Shown in pieces: positions 1-9,622 of a stretch of 64,000 bases of DNA. Source of the stretch: Candidatus Woesearchaeota archaeon (lineage in GTDB: Archaea; Nanobdellota; Nanobdellia; Woesearchaeales; UBA11576); contig JABJCP010000001.1 of assembly GCA_018668595.1 (NCBI GenBank), positions 1 through 64,000 on the forward strand. Reading direction: 5' to 3'. The translations under genes were made by a program, and so were the position numbers. Every line of letters starts with the position of its first letter. Position 1 is the stretch's first letter. Below the pieces are notes generated by a model, which was not told the DNA's origin, did not search any database, and worked only from the letters and a program-made list of their open reading frames with translations.

Positions 1-3
1 TTT

Positions 4-693
4 CTACTTATATTTCCTTAATGCTTTTTCTAAGTTTAAACATTGAGTTAATTCATACGCTCTTAACATCTCACCAACAATTTCCTGAACTTTCCCATCT
101 TTATCGTTTTCTTTTATTGATTTCAATGTATCAATAACTTCGGAATCAATTTTTTTAAATGTTCTATCCTTCATCATTTGAGACTTACTTCGCCCATCTT
201 GAAAATAAAAACTGCGTAATGAGCTATATCTTTGAGAAGATTTTTGTTTGGGATTATATCCTATAGACGCAGATAATTCAACTCGTTGTGGGAGTTTATA
301 ATCAGATAATTGTTCTGCAATTCTAAATAATAAATCAGGTTTAAACATTGGTTCATGTGGTGTTTCGGCTTTTTCATGTTCTTTTGAATACCATTCCTTT
401 GAATATTCAAATTCTTTTTCTAACATATATGTTAAACCCTGTTTATAATATGGTTTATTGCGTTCTAGTTTGGATTTTAATGCAGGAATTTTAAGAACAA
501 TTCGTGAAACTAAAGTATCATTAGTAAAACGCATTCTATGTAATGACTTTATATGCTCCAATAAACAAAGGTCTTTCCCAAAATAATATAACTCGGATAA
601 ATCTTCATAATCGCCAATAACTAAATTACGAAAAGCTCTAACTAGTTCTTCAATATCTAATTTTTCTCTTTCCAGCTCGTTATTTTCAGTCAT
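4..693 (-). CDS. Tandem paralog family member P1 (229 aa, shortest)
   Basis: Family of unknown function; this is the promoter-distal copy in the window. A short N-terminal part carries the family start motif IEELVRA near residues 14-20 and lacks the long coiled coil of its siblings. The core begins near residue 140 with SASIGYNP, then DGR, DRTFKKID and VIDTLKSI, and ends in a HEAT-like helix pair. The ATG follows the TAG of the upstream paralog by a single base (TAG-A-ATG), so translation is probably coupled. The stop lies at the very edge of the window, so more copies may follow outside. The gene is certain; the function is not known. Confidence 0.88.
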   Translation of the reverse strand: MTENNELEREKLDIEELVRAFRNLVIGDYEDLSELYYFGKDLCLLEHIKSLHRMRFTNDTLVSRIVLKIPALKSKLERNKPYYKQGLTYMLEKEFEYSKEWYSKEHEKAETPHEPMFKPDLLFRIAEQLSDYKLPQRVELSASIGYNPKQKSSQRYSSLRSFYFQDGRSKSQMMKDRTFKKIDSEVIDTLKSIKENDKDGKVQEIVGEMLRAYELTQCLNLEKALRKYK

Positions 694-694
694 T

Positions 695-1633
695 CTAAAC
701 TTTAAAACTTCTAATCATCTCATATAATCTTATTAACTTATTTGCAGATTCCACCACATAACTTGAAGGATCATGTTCTACGACTGAACGCAAAGTATAA
801 ATCACATTCTCGTCGATATTTTTCATTGTTTTATCCGTCCATTTTTGGTTCTTATCCCGTCCATTATTTTTTTTGAGATCAATTAAACCTTGAAGTCTAG
901 ATAAAGAATCAGAATAAGGATCATATCCTATGCTTGCTTTCATTTCAACAGTAGAAGGTAAGTTATATTCTCTACTAGATTCAGCAATGTTTTTAATTTC
1001 TTCAACCGTTACAAATGGTCTTGTTACAAAATTCACAAATGCTATTGCTTCTTTTTTATCATGCAAACTTTCTGGCGATCTTATAGTATAATTTGTTTTG
1101 TTATATTTTTTAAGTAAGTGAAGTCGGGTCATTTCAAATTCACCATCAAGATCAGAAAGATATATCTCTCTTTTTAGTTTATAGTCTTCTTCTCTTGCTA
1201 ACTCGCGAATTAATACTTTAGCTACTTGAAAAGAATCTATTAATTCAAATGATTCTGTAAAATCTGAGGGGGATCGAATTATTTTTTTCTTAACATTCAT
1301 AAGAACATATTCAGATATTACGTGATCTTCCATCTCAACATATTTTTGAAACATTCTTGCAGTTATTGGAAATAAAACAGATCCAGGAATAGAAGAGATT
1401 GATGTATCATGATAACCCCTATATGAACTTTTTTCTTGAGTTAGCGCTTCATGAATAGCTAAATTTAAAAAAGATAGTTTACAACTAAATCTATTTTCAG
1501 GAGTATTTTCTTCAAAATCTCCTCTGTAAACTACATCAATTAATCTCTCCAAATCTACAGCTTCTAAATCTACTTTCTTTTCTTTTGCATAAGCGTTGAT
1601 ATCAGCATCTGATTTGTTTAGTTTTATTTTCAT
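695..1633 (-). CDS. Tandem paralog family member P2
   Basis: About 312 aa. I place the start at the ATG at 1633, one base after the TAA of P3 (TAA-A-ATG), with AAGGTAT just ahead. An in-frame ATG at 1654 lies inside the end of P3 and is less likely. The N-terminal half contains the KLSFLNLAIHEAL helix found in siblings. The core runs from KASIGYDPYSDS through NNGRDKNQ, DKTMKNID and VIYTLRSVVEHDP to the C-terminal RSFKV. That ending matches the P3, P9, P10 and P16 type (SFKV) rather than the GKKLxxGKY type. Function unknown. Confidence 0.87.
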   Translation of the reverse strand: MKIKLNKSDADINAYAKEKKVDLEAVDLERLIDVVYRGDFEENTPENRFSCKLSFLNLAIHEALTQEKSSYRGYHDTSISSIPGSVLFPITARMFQKYVEMEDHVISEYVLMNVKKKIIRSPSDFTESFELIDSFQVAKVLIRELAREEDYKLKREIYLSDLDGEFEMTRLHLLKKYNKTNYTIRSPESLHDKKEAIAFVNFVTRPFVTVEEIKNIAESSREYNLPSTVEMKASIGYDPYSDSLSRLQGLIDLKKNNGRDKNQKWTDKTMKNIDENVIYTLRSVVEHDPSSYVVESANKLIRLYEMIRSFKV

Positions 1634-1634
1634 T

Positions 1635-2579
1635 TTATACCTTAAAACTCCCATTATTTATTTCATAAAGATGTATCAATTCATTTGCCAATTCAAAAAC
1701 TTCTTCGTGAGGATCTTCATTTGCTATTGATTTTAAAGTTCCGATAACCTGTTCATCTATTTTTCTAATTGATTTATCTTCCCATTTTTGTTTTCTATCT
1801 CTACCGTTGTTTACTTTTAAAATTTGTAATGATTTTACTCTGTTTCTGCGAAGACCTTTCGGATCATATCCTATTGTTGCAGATAATTGTACACGATCTG
1901 CTAACTTATACTCTCCACAATCATTTATTGCTTGAACTACTTCATCTGGAGAAATAAACACATTTTGTTTTAATTTTATTTTGGATATTTTTTTATTGTA
2001 ATCTAATTCTAATTGTTCAACTGCATTAGAAACTGGTTCTGAACCAAATCCATTTTCAAACTTAGGAGCAGTTTCTAAATATTGTTTAAGTGTTTCATAT
2101 TCTAAGCTTGTTTGTTCTATTTCAGTTTCAATTTCATAATCTGGTTTTTCACCTGCCTTAAGTTCAGATAACAAAACATTAGTTAAGTCAAGATTGTCTA
2201 ATCTTCTTACTCTTTCTAGTGACGCATCTAATTTCTTCACATATTTCATTTTTTGATCTGAAGGAACAAGACCTACAGTATCCATCATAATCATATCAAA
2301 CACTTCTCTATCTTGAGATCTATGAATATAACGATGATGAAAAGAAGGTTTACCAAAATTTGAAATCATAACAACTCTATCTTGCACAGTTCCATCAAAA
2401 TAAGGATGTTCTTCTTTTTCAGCTTTAACAATATTAATTAATTCGCGCAAAAAACATAATTTAATTCTGAAATTCGCTTTGTCACTACCCTTATCCAAAT
2501 AAGTAGTTGAATTGTTCAATGCCCTAAATAATTCATCAGCGTCTAAATGTTCAAGTTCTGTTTTATTGTATTCTTTCAT
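1635..2579 (-). CDS. Tandem paralog family member P3
   Basis: About 314 aa, starting at the ATG at 2579 one base after the TAG of P4. An in-frame ATG at 2594 lies upstream inside P4. It has a conserved KLCFLRELINIV helix near the N-terminus, an acidic and probably coiled middle around residues 125-200, then the core SATIGYDPKGLRRNR, NNGRDRKQ, DKSIRKIDEQVI and LKSIANEDP. It ends NNGSFKV, like P9, P10 and P16. Function unknown; the N-terminal half is only weakly alike between siblings. Confidence 0.87.
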   Translation of the reverse strand: MKEYNKTELEHLDADELFRALNNSTTYLDKGSDKANFRIKLCFLRELINIVKAEKEEHPYFDGTVQDRVVMISNFGKPSFHHRYIHRSQDREVFDMIMMDTVGLVPSDQKMKYVKKLDASLERVRRLDNLDLTNVLLSELKAGEKPDYEIETEIEQTSLEYETLKQYLETAPKFENGFGSEPVSNAVEQLELDYNKKISKIKLKQNVFISPDEVVQAINDCGEYKLADRVQLSATIGYDPKGLRRNRVKSLQILKVNNGRDRKQKWEDKSIRKIDEQVIGTLKSIANEDPHEEVFELANELIHLYEINNGSFKV

Positions 2580-2580
2580 T

Positions 2581-3420
2581 CTAATATTTCCCACTTTGCA
2601 ATTTCTTTCCTAAATCAAATGTTTCTGCAAGCTCATAATTTCTCACCATTTCTTGAGCTAACTCAACAACTCTCGAATCAGGATCTTGTTCTGCTATTGA
2701 TTTTAATGTATCCCTAATTTTTGAATCTATTTTTTTGAATGTTTTATCTTTTAATTTCTGACTAGCAGTTCTTCCATCCTGAGACTGCAATTCTTTTAAA
2801 GAATCATAGCGGTTATCTGCTGATAATTTTGGATCGTATCCAATCGAGGCAATTAAATTTACTTTTTTTGGCAAATTATATTCAGGCAATTCTTTGATTG
2901 CATTTTCGACATCTTCTTGAATAATGTAGGGATTTAGTCTTGTATAAAATTCATCTTTTGAAATATGGTTTAAAATTATATCAATATAATCTCCAGAAAA
3001 TCCATAACCTAATGGTTTTAATTTTTGTTCTATAAGTGAAACTCCAAACCTCGATGCTGCTAGTCTATATTTATTTATTATTTCTTCAGAATCATTAGCC
3101 AATGCATCATCTAAATCTAATTCAAATTGAATTGAATCAACAAGTGTTTTTGGTTTTTCAATTAATTTTCTTATTTTAAAATAAAATTTAGAATCGTAAT
3201 GTTTTGAATTAATAGTTCTACTCATTAGTTTAATATCTTGAAGAATGTCTCTAATCCTATGCTCTGCAGTAAAGATTTCATAAGTAAGATCATAAGCTTT
3301 ACGTGTTAATTTTTCTACTGGTGCAGGCGAGGCTCCGCATAACGCTACTGGAGGAAGAACTCTAACTAATTCTTCTATATCAATCTCTTCTCTTTCATTC
3401 ATAGCCTTATCTTCTTTCAT
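2581..3420 (-). CDS. Tandem paralog family member P4
   Basis: About 279 aa, starting at the ATG at 3420 one base after the TAG of P5. The first residues (MKEDKAMNEREEIDIEELVR) closely match the starts of P5 and P6, while the following 130 residues do not. The core has IASIGYDPKLSADNR, DGRTASQ, DKTFKKID and LKSIAEQDP, and the tail reads TFDLGKKLQSGKY. The shared 5' and 3' ends with a divergent middle suggest repair or recombination between neighbouring copies. Function unknown. Confidence 0.87.
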   Translation of the reverse strand: MKEDKAMNEREEIDIEELVRVLPPVALCGASPAPVEKLTRKAYDLTYEIFTAEHRIRDILQDIKLMSRTINSKHYDSKFYFKIRKLIEKPKTLVDSIQFELDLDDALANDSEEIINKYRLAASRFGVSLIEQKLKPLGYGFSGDYIDIILNHISKDEFYTRLNPYIIQEDVENAIKELPEYNLPKKVNLIASIGYDPKLSADNRYDSLKELQSQDGRTASQKLKDKTFKKIDSKIRDTLKSIAEQDPDSRVVELAQEMVRNYELAETFDLGKKLQSGKY

Positions 3421-3421
3421 T

Positions 3422-4354
3422 CTAATACTTTCCACGTTCTAATTTTTTTCCAAGGTCAAATGCTCCGCCAAGTCGATAATTGTCGACCATTTTTTTTGCA
3501 AGAACTCGTACATACTTAGAAGGATCCCATTTTACAATTGATTCTAAAGTTTCAATAACATTATCATCAACTTTTCTTAGTACTCTGTCAAATAATTTTT
3601 GAGAAAAATTTCTACCTCCATGCCGCATAAAATCACCAATACTATACAGATTTCGATATTCATCTGATGAAAGAGAGTACCCTACATTTGCATTTAATTT
3701 GATTTTATCTTTGTAACACCTATGCCAAATTGCCATTTTAAACAATTTTAACTCAGTTCTTGAAATAAAAGGACTATGAATATATTCGGCATATTTATTT
3801 AATGACTCTATGATCTGTTTTTGTTTGCTATTCGCTCCAAAATCAAGTTGATCAACATCAGAACTATCAAATATATTATCCAGATGATGTTCCTGTTTTT
3901 TAATTTCTTCCTCTGCTCTTTTTTCATATTCTTGAATTGTTACAATTTCGTTTTCTAACACATTCAAAACTGTTGGATTTTCAAGCTTTGCAGTTCGTTC
4001 AACTAATTCAAATAGAGTTTTATAGGGTTTATGATTATATTGAAAATTAGAAGACGTATTAAAACAGTTAAACCAATTTTGAGACTTTAATTCTTTTTCA
4101 GAATATTTGTTATTATTTTCTTTCAAATATTCAATCACACTTTTAATAAATAAAATTCTATTGTCAAATTTGCGCATTTGATCCCTACTATGTTTTACAC
4201 GATAACTATCATAAGACTCTCTCTTATAAGCCTCTCGCTTATAATCTAATTTATTAAATTCCTCAAACAAATCTTTTACACTAAAACAAGGAATATATTT
4301 ATCTGAAGTTACATCAATTTCTTCTCTTTCCTTTACAGTCTCGTCTTCTTTCAT
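3422..4354 (-). CDS. Tandem paralog family member P5
   Basis: About 310 aa, starting at the ATG at 4354 right after the TAG of P6. It contains an aromatic SQNWFNCF motif, corresponding to the WW motif of P6, P9 and P10, and the PTVLNVLENEIV helix before a charged, probably coiled segment. The core is divergent: NANVGYSLSSDEYR lacks the DP of GYDP, followed by HGGRNFSQ, DRVLRKVDDNVI and LESIVKWDP. The tail is AFDLGKKLERGKY, nearly the same as P6. Function unknown. Confidence 0.87.
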   Translation of the reverse strand: MKEDETVKEREEIDVTSDKYIPCFSVKDLFEEFNKLDYKREAYKRESYDSYRVKHSRDQMRKFDNRILFIKSVIEYLKENNNKYSEKELKSQNWFNCFNTSSNFQYNHKPYKTLFELVERTAKLENPTVLNVLENEIVTIQEYEKRAEEEIKKQEHHLDNIFDSSDVDQLDFGANSKQKQIIESLNKYAEYIHSPFISRTELKLFKMAIWHRCYKDKIKLNANVGYSLSSDEYRNLYSIGDFMRHGGRNFSQKLFDRVLRKVDDNVIETLESIVKWDPSKYVRVLAKKMVDNYRLGGAFDLGKKLERGKY

Positions 4355-4355
4355 T

Positions 4356-5252
4356 CTAATATTTACCACTTTCTAATTTTTTTCCAAGGTCAAATGCGCC
4401 ACCAAGTTGATAATTGTCGACCATCATTTTAGCATAACCTCTAACATCAACAGATATATCCCATTTTGCAATTGATTCTAATGTTTCAATTACATCCTCA
4501 TCAATTTTTTTAGTAGTTCTATCAAGTAATTTTTGTTTTGCATTTCTTCCACCATTTTTCATAAATACATAAAGTGATCTTGAATTTTCTAAATTATTTT
4601 TTAATTTATCATATCCAACATGTGCTTTTAGTTCTATTTTTTTTCGGTAACATTCGACCCACAAACAACACGTTAATTTATGTAAATCATCGCCGCAAAT
4701 AAAAGGAATATTTTTATGAATTGCTAGATCATTTAGTGATGCATTAATATTCCGCCGAGATGTATCTAGTAAAGGATCAAAAACCCCTTCTTGGGAATCT
4801 TCAAGCACTTCTTTAAATTGTTCTTGATATCTTGCGTGTTGTACTTTTTTTCTTTTTTCATATTCTGGCTCTGTTACCAATTCATTTTTTATCACATCTA
4901 ATGTTGTTAAAGTTTCTAGTTTTGCAGTTCTTTCAACCATTTCAAACAAGGTAGTATAAGGTATAAAATCCTCTGCTAGACTGCCAAGAGAATTACAAAA
5001 TCGATTATTCCACCATTTCTGCACAATTAAATCTTTTGTAGAATATTTATTATCATTTTCTTTCAAATAACCAATAACATTTTCAATAAATGCAATTTGA
5101 TTTTTAAACTTTGCAAGAGGAATCTTACGAGAAACATCACCTGTAAATTTACCAAACTCCTTCAAAATTTCTTCTATACTGAACACAGGCACATAACCTA
5201 ATAATGTTACATCAATTTCTTCTCTTTCATTTACAGTCTCGTCTTCTTTCAT
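4356..5252 (-). CDS. Tandem paralog family member P6
   Basis: 298 aa. The start (MKEDETVNEREEIDVT) lies three bases after the TAG of P7. It is the closest sibling of P5: both share the start peptide, the IPxxSxEE-like region, YLKENxNKYS, the ERTAKLExxT helix and the LGKKLExGKY tail. The core reads KAHVGYDKLKNNLE, NGGRNAKQ, DRTTKKIDEDVI and LESIAKWD. P5 and P6 therefore look like the most recent duplication at this end of the array. Function unknown. Confidence 0.87.
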   Translation of the reverse strand: MKEDETVNEREEIDVTLLGYVPVFSIEEILKEFGKFTGDVSRKIPLAKFKNQIAFIENVIGYLKENDNKYSTKDLIVQKWWNNRFCNSLGSLAEDFIPYTTLFEMVERTAKLETLTTLDVIKNELVTEPEYEKRKKVQHARYQEQFKEVLEDSQEGVFDPLLDTSRRNINASLNDLAIHKNIPFICGDDLHKLTCCLWVECYRKKIELKAHVGYDKLKNNLENSRSLYVFMKNGGRNAKQKLLDRTTKKIDEDVIETLESIAKWDISVDVRGYAKMMVDNYQLGGAFDLGKKLESGKY

Positions 5253-5255
5253 TTT

Positions 5256-6947
5256 CTAAAGCTCCGGATGAAATGTTTTTGCTATTTCTCCTAATTGTAC
5301 CATTTTATGTGCTAATTCTTTTACATCAGAATTTGGATCGTGTTCTGCTATTGATTTTAATGAATTATAAACTACTTTGTCTTGTTTTTTGAATGTTTTA
5401 TCTTTCCATCTTTGTGAAACTGTTCTACCGTCATTTTCATAAAAAGTATGTAACTGTTCAAGTCTTTGTTCTGGAGAACTATAAGGATCATATCCTATTG
5501 TTGCATTTAACTTAATCTTTGCAGGCAATTTATACTCAGGACATTGTGACGCTACATATTCTAATTCTGCGGTGGTTAAGAATTGATTTTTCCTAGCTTC
5601 TAATGCTTCTAATTCTTTATTTTTTAGAACATCAAAGTTGGATTCATGCCATAATAGTTTTTCTTTAATTGATTTATTTAAATCTGTAAATATTTCTTCA
5701 ACAGCAGCATCATTTATTTTTTCTCGTTCTGAATTAAGTATTGTATATGCTTGTTCGATTACATGACTTTCTAATGAAATTAATTCTAGATTTCTTTGAT
5801 CTTTTAATATAGCATACTCTTTTTTTACAGGAGCTAACAATAAATCCATATCTTTGCCAAAAGATTGGAAACGCATAAACAAAGATTTATTATACAGATC
5901 TGCTCCTCCGAAATTTTTAAAAAAAATTCTACTTTTTATTTTCTCTAAATCTTGATCTAACTCAATTAATTCTTTTTTTTCTTCTCGTTCTAACGAGCCT
6001 TGTGTTTCTTGTATATGTCCTTTTATATTTATAAACAAATTTCTTACTATTTGATTTGCTCTATATGAATTTGTATCTTCAAAAACATCCATACTTAACT
6101 TAGTAGAAACTTGTTCTTTTGATATTCTATACGATTCTTTTATTCTTATTTTTTCTCCTTCATAAAGATTTTCAAATTCTGTTTTAATTTGTTCAATTTT
6201 CTCGTCTAATTCAGGCAGAATTTTCATTAACGGTTCTTTATTTTCAACAAAACCAGACCCAGAAGTAATTGCTCCAATATCTAAATCCTGTAAAAATTTA
6301 ATTGGCTTGTTAAATTTATCCATTTCTGATTGACGTTCAAGATTATAATGAGAACGTATTTGTGCTACTGCTTCATCAATCTTTTTATCAAGTTCTTTAT
6401 CTATTCCAACTATTTTTTCTTCCATTTTTTGATTCAAATCAGGCAATTCACCAGTTTTCACTTTAATAACTAATTCTCTTAAATTCTCTTTTGCAAACGC
6501 ATAATCTTGAGGTATTTGTTCTAGTTCTAATTCAATTTGCTGTTTTTGTTCGTCGCCATAATCTATTACTTGTTTGATTAATGTAAACAAAGAATTAGTT
6601 TTACTTGATTTTTCTAAATGATCAAATAAGTTCAATAAACAATCTTCAGATAAAGGATAACCTAATTTAGTTTCTTGTTCATACATACCCCTTCTAGTTA
6701 AACAATATATAGTATCTGCATTAAAATTTTGTAACAAACCTGCATCAACAGTTACTCCCTCCAATATAAGTTTACGTGCATCTCCTAAAAATTGTATTTT
6801 TTTATTAAAAAGCCGTGCCGCATTATCTAAATCTACAACATCAGGATCAAGCACAATAATTGAAGCTGCTCTAACTAGTTCTTCTATATCTACAGGTTCA
6901 ACTGCAGTTTGTTTTTCTACTTCCAAGTTTTGTTCTTCATCAGTCAT
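5256..6947 (-). CDS. Tandem paralog family member P7, expanded coiled-coil form (563 aa)
   Basis: The only member nearly twice the usual length. It keeps the PVDIEELVRAA start motif (about residues 18-28) and an ordinary core near the C-terminus (NATIGYDPYSSPEQR, NDGRTVSQRWKDKTFKKQD, LKSIAEHDP). Between them about 330 residues are rich in E, K, L and I with heptad-like spacing, consistent with long coiled coils. The LTTAELEYVASQCPEYKLP helix before the core is the form seen in P1 and P4. Function unknown; an elongated or scaffold role is only a guess. Confidence 0.88.
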   Translation of the reverse strand: MTDEEQNLEVEKQTAVEPVDIEELVRAASIIVLDPDVVDLDNAARLFNKKIQFLGDARKLILEGVTVDAGLLQNFNADTIYCLTRRGMYEQETKLGYPLSEDCLLNLFDHLEKSSKTNSLFTLIKQVIDYGDEQKQQIELELEQIPQDYAFAKENLRELVIKVKTGELPDLNQKMEEKIVGIDKELDKKIDEAVAQIRSHYNLERQSEMDKFNKPIKFLQDLDIGAITSGSGFVENKEPLMKILPELDEKIEQIKTEFENLYEGEKIRIKESYRISKEQVSTKLSMDVFEDTNSYRANQIVRNLFINIKGHIQETQGSLEREEKKELIELDQDLEKIKSRIFFKNFGGADLYNKSLFMRFQSFGKDMDLLLAPVKKEYAILKDQRNLELISLESHVIEQAYTILNSEREKINDAAVEEIFTDLNKSIKEKLLWHESNFDVLKNKELEALEARKNQFLTTAELEYVASQCPEYKLPAKIKLNATIGYDPYSSPEQRLEQLHTFYENDGRTVSQRWKDKTFKKQDKVVYNSLKSIAEHDPNSDVKELAHKMVQLGEIAKTFHPEL

Positions 6948-6962
6948 TTTATTAAATTAAAG

Positions 6963-7865
6963 TTAAACATTAAAGCCCCCTTGCATTTCATAAAGTAAAA
7001 TCATATCAGTTGCAAGTTCCACAACTTTATCGTCAGGATCATACCTTGAAATATTACTAAGCATATCAATAACATTTGAATCTATTTTTTTCCATACCTT
7101 ATCTACCAGTCTTTGTTCTATTGATCTTCCATTATTTTTTTTAAAATCAGATAATCCTACTAACCTTTCTTCAGAACTTGCTCGCGGATCATATCCAATA
7201 TTTGCAACAATAGGAACTTTTTTAGGAAGATTATATGCATCTAGTGTTCGTACAACTTTAGAAACTTCATCGTAAGTTATAAATTCTTTAAATCTATAAT
7301 TTAATCTAGTAAGTTCTTCTGGTTTTTTTATTTCTTCTAGTTTTTCATTAAATGTTGAAAAGAATCTTCCAACTAACGAGTTCGACTCATATTTTTTTTC
7401 TACTTCTCGTTCTTTATTTTCATATGAGTCTTCTATTTTTTGTATTTCAAAATCAAGATCTAATTTTCTATTTAAATCGTATTCAAATAAACTAATTAAA
7501 ATATTTTCTACAGAATCAATCGGATAATCTAAAACATATTCAATTATGCTATCTAACTGATCAGGACAATATTCATTCACATCAAGATCCGAAGAATTAA
7601 CATCAAGTTCAAAGTGCTCTCGACCCATTAGTTTATTAGCTTCCGATAACCTAACTGTTGCAATTAATTTATCTTGATAAGATTTTAAACACTTTTTATT
7701 AAATTTTTTTTCCTTTTTAAAATTAATAATCTCAAGAACAAATTCATACTTAACCCTAAAATTCTCAAGTACTGGATCACAAACTAACTTATCTATTCCT
7801 GCTACACTGAGCACTGTTTGCACATCGTGTACAAGTTCTTTTATTTGTTTTTCTGTTGGTTTCAT
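6963..7865 (-). CDS. Tandem paralog family member P8
   Basis: About 300 aa. The ATG at 7865 is preferred over an in-frame TTG at 7871. The N-terminus is shortened (KPTEKQIKELVHDVQ), followed by FRVKYEFVLEIINF, equivalent to the KLxFLxxV helix of siblings, and a coiled middle around residues 140-190. The core is VANIGYDPRASSEER, NNGRSIEQ, DKVWKKIDSNVI and SNISRYDPDDKV, ending in QGGFNV. Function unknown. Confidence 0.87.
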   Translation of the reverse strand: MKPTEKQIKELVHDVQTVLSVAGIDKLVCDPVLENFRVKYEFVLEIINFKKEKKFNKKCLKSYQDKLIATVRLSEANKLMGREHFELDVNSSDLDVNEYCPDQLDSIIEYVLDYPIDSVENILISLFEYDLNRKLDLDFEIQKIEDSYENKEREVEKKYESNSLVGRFFSTFNEKLEEIKKPEELTRLNYRFKEFITYDEVSKVVRTLDAYNLPKKVPIVANIGYDPRASSEERLVGLSDFKKNNGRSIEQRLVDKVWKKIDSNVIDMLSNISRYDPDDKVVELATDMILLYEMQGGFNV

Positions 7866-7880
7866 TTTCAATAATCAAAA

Positions 7881-8738
7881 TTAAACTTTAAAACTTCCAT
7901 TAATTTCGTATAATCTTATCATATCTCTTGCAAAGTTAGAAACATCTTCCGCAGGATCATGTTCTACAATTGATTCTAACATTTCAATCATTCCAGAATC
8001 GATTCTCTCTTTGGTTTTATCTGCTCGTCGTTGTTTCCTAGTTCTTCCATCATTCTTCTTTAATTGTTTTAGTTGTTCTAATCTATTAAGACTCCAACCA
8101 GCAGGATCATATTCTATTGAAGCATTCACTTTAATTTTCGTTGGAAAATATGCTAAATTAACCTCGACACTATATTGTTTAAGTACGTATAATGTAATAA
8201 ATGGTTTATTTGCTTGTTTTGCATTTAATCTTTCTCGGACTAAAGCTGCTTTTAATTCAGTTGCTACACCAGAACTAAGAAATTTTGATTTTTTCAAAGA
8301 AGCCATTGCAGTTTGATATCTTATTTCAATTTCTTCTTCGGCTTTTTGAAATCCTAAATTATACATGTCTACAGTTTTAAGTTCATTCATAATTACACTG
8401 CTTAAACTTTTATCTTCTAATTTTTTTATTCTTTCTATCATTTCAAAAATTGTTTTCTTAGGTACTGCCATATCTCGAGCTTCCACCCCTTCTACAAACC
8501 CACCTTTACCCAACTGGTTATATCTAGTATCCCACCAATCTTGATTTTCTATTGTCTTATAATCTAATTCAGCAGGATGTTTGATTAAATAATTAGTCAA
8601 CTGCATAATAAAATTTAATTTATTACAAAAAGGTTTTAAATAAGCATTTATGAAAACTCCTTCAGGAGGATTCATAACTTTATCAACAAGTTCTACCAAA
8701 TTCAATTCAGTTTCCAATTGTTTATTTTCTTCAGTCAT
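7881..8738 (-). CDS. Tandem paralog family member P9
   Basis: 285 aa. It shows the full N-terminal family pattern clearly: ELNLVELVDKV, then FCNKLNFIMQLTNYL, the NQDWWDTRY motif near residue 68, TIFEMIERIKKLEDKS and a charged helix. The core is NASIEYDPAGWSLNR (E replaces the usual G of IGYDP), NDGRTRKQRRADKTKERID and LESIVEHDP, ending in NGSFKV. It is closest to P10 over its whole length. Function unknown. Confidence 0.88.
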   Translation of the reverse strand: MTEENKQLETELNLVELVDKVMNPPEGVFINAYLKPFCNKLNFIMQLTNYLIKHPAELDYKTIENQDWWDTRYNQLGKGGFVEGVEARDMAVPKKTIFEMIERIKKLEDKSLSSVIMNELKTVDMYNLGFQKAEEEIEIRYQTAMASLKKSKFLSSGVATELKAALVRERLNAKQANKPFITLYVLKQYSVEVNLAYFPTKIKVNASIEYDPAGWSLNRLEQLKQLKKNDGRTRKQRRADKTKERIDSGMIEMLESIVEHDPAEDVSNFARDMIRLYEINGSFKV

Positions 8739-8776
8739 TTTGTTTTTATTTGTTAAATTTTATTAAATTTTATTTT

Positions 8777-9622
8777 TTATACCTTAAAACTTTCAGTCAT
8801 CTCATATAATTGCACCATACCTTTTGCAAGAATAGCAACTTCTTTATCACAATCATATTCTGCAATGCTTTCAAGCATTTCAATAAGTCCTGCATCAATT
8901 CTCTCTTTTGCTTTATCTTTTCGACGTTGTTCCCAGGTTCTTCCATTATTTTCCTTAAGTGCTCTTAGTGCTTCTAATTTGCAATATTGATTGTGGTGGG
9001 GATCATATCCAAAAGAAGAATTCATTTTTACTCGTACAGGAAAATAAGCAAGATCTAATCCTTCACTATATTTTTTTAATTCTCCAAGTTTGATAAAAGG
9101 TCTGTGTAAATATTCTGCTTCAGTAACTTGTTTTCCTGCAGCATCTTTTAAACTTCTTTCAACATAATTATCACACAAATCTACTTTTTTAATTTCTTCA
9201 AGTGCTTGTTCATATCGAGAATTAATTTCTGCTTTATCTTTTTCAAATCGTTGAGTATATTCAGAAACTGCATTAAGTTCAGTAATTAATACATTATTTA
9301 AACTTCTATTATCTAATAACTTTATTCTTTCTATCATTTCAAAAACTGTTTTTTCTGAAGCAGAATATAAATTACGTAAGTTACCTCGAGGATCATTTTC
9401 GAATGTAAGATTCCACCAATCTTGTTCTTTTAATTTTTCATAATTAACTTTATTTTCATGTGTATTAAGATATCGAACAATATTTTTTACAAAACATAAT
9501 TTATTATGAAACTCATTAGGAAATCCTCGTCCCAAACCTTCAGCAGGAAGAATCATAGTTAGTTCAATCATTTTGTCTAAATTTAATTTTTCAACTTCTT
9601 TTCTTTCTTGTTCTGATAACAT
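8777..9622 (-). CDS. Tandem paralog family member P10
   Basis: 281 aa. Its ATG overlaps the TAA of P11 by one base (TAATG). It is a whole-length sibling of P9: NLDKMIELTM, FHNKLCFVKNIVRYL, EQDWWNLTF, TVFEMIERIKLLDNRSL, AYFPVRVKMNSSFGYDP, NNGRTWEQRRKDKAKERID, LESIAEYD and SFKV. The 38 bp separating it from P9 is the longest gap in the array and is A/T-only filler; no promoter is obvious there. Function unknown. Confidence 0.88.
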   Translation of the reverse strand: MLSEQERKEVEKLNLDKMIELTMILPAEGLGRGFPNEFHNKLCFVKNIVRYLNTHENKVNYEKLKEQDWWNLTFENDPRGNLRNLYSASEKTVFEMIERIKLLDNRSLNNVLITELNAVSEYTQRFEKDKAEINSRYEQALEEIKKVDLCDNYVERSLKDAAGKQVTEAEYLHRPFIKLGELKKYSEGLDLAYFPVRVKMNSSFGYDPHHNQYCKLEALRALKENNGRTWEQRRKDKAKERIDAGLIEMLESIAEYDCDKEVAILAKGMVQLYEMTESFKV

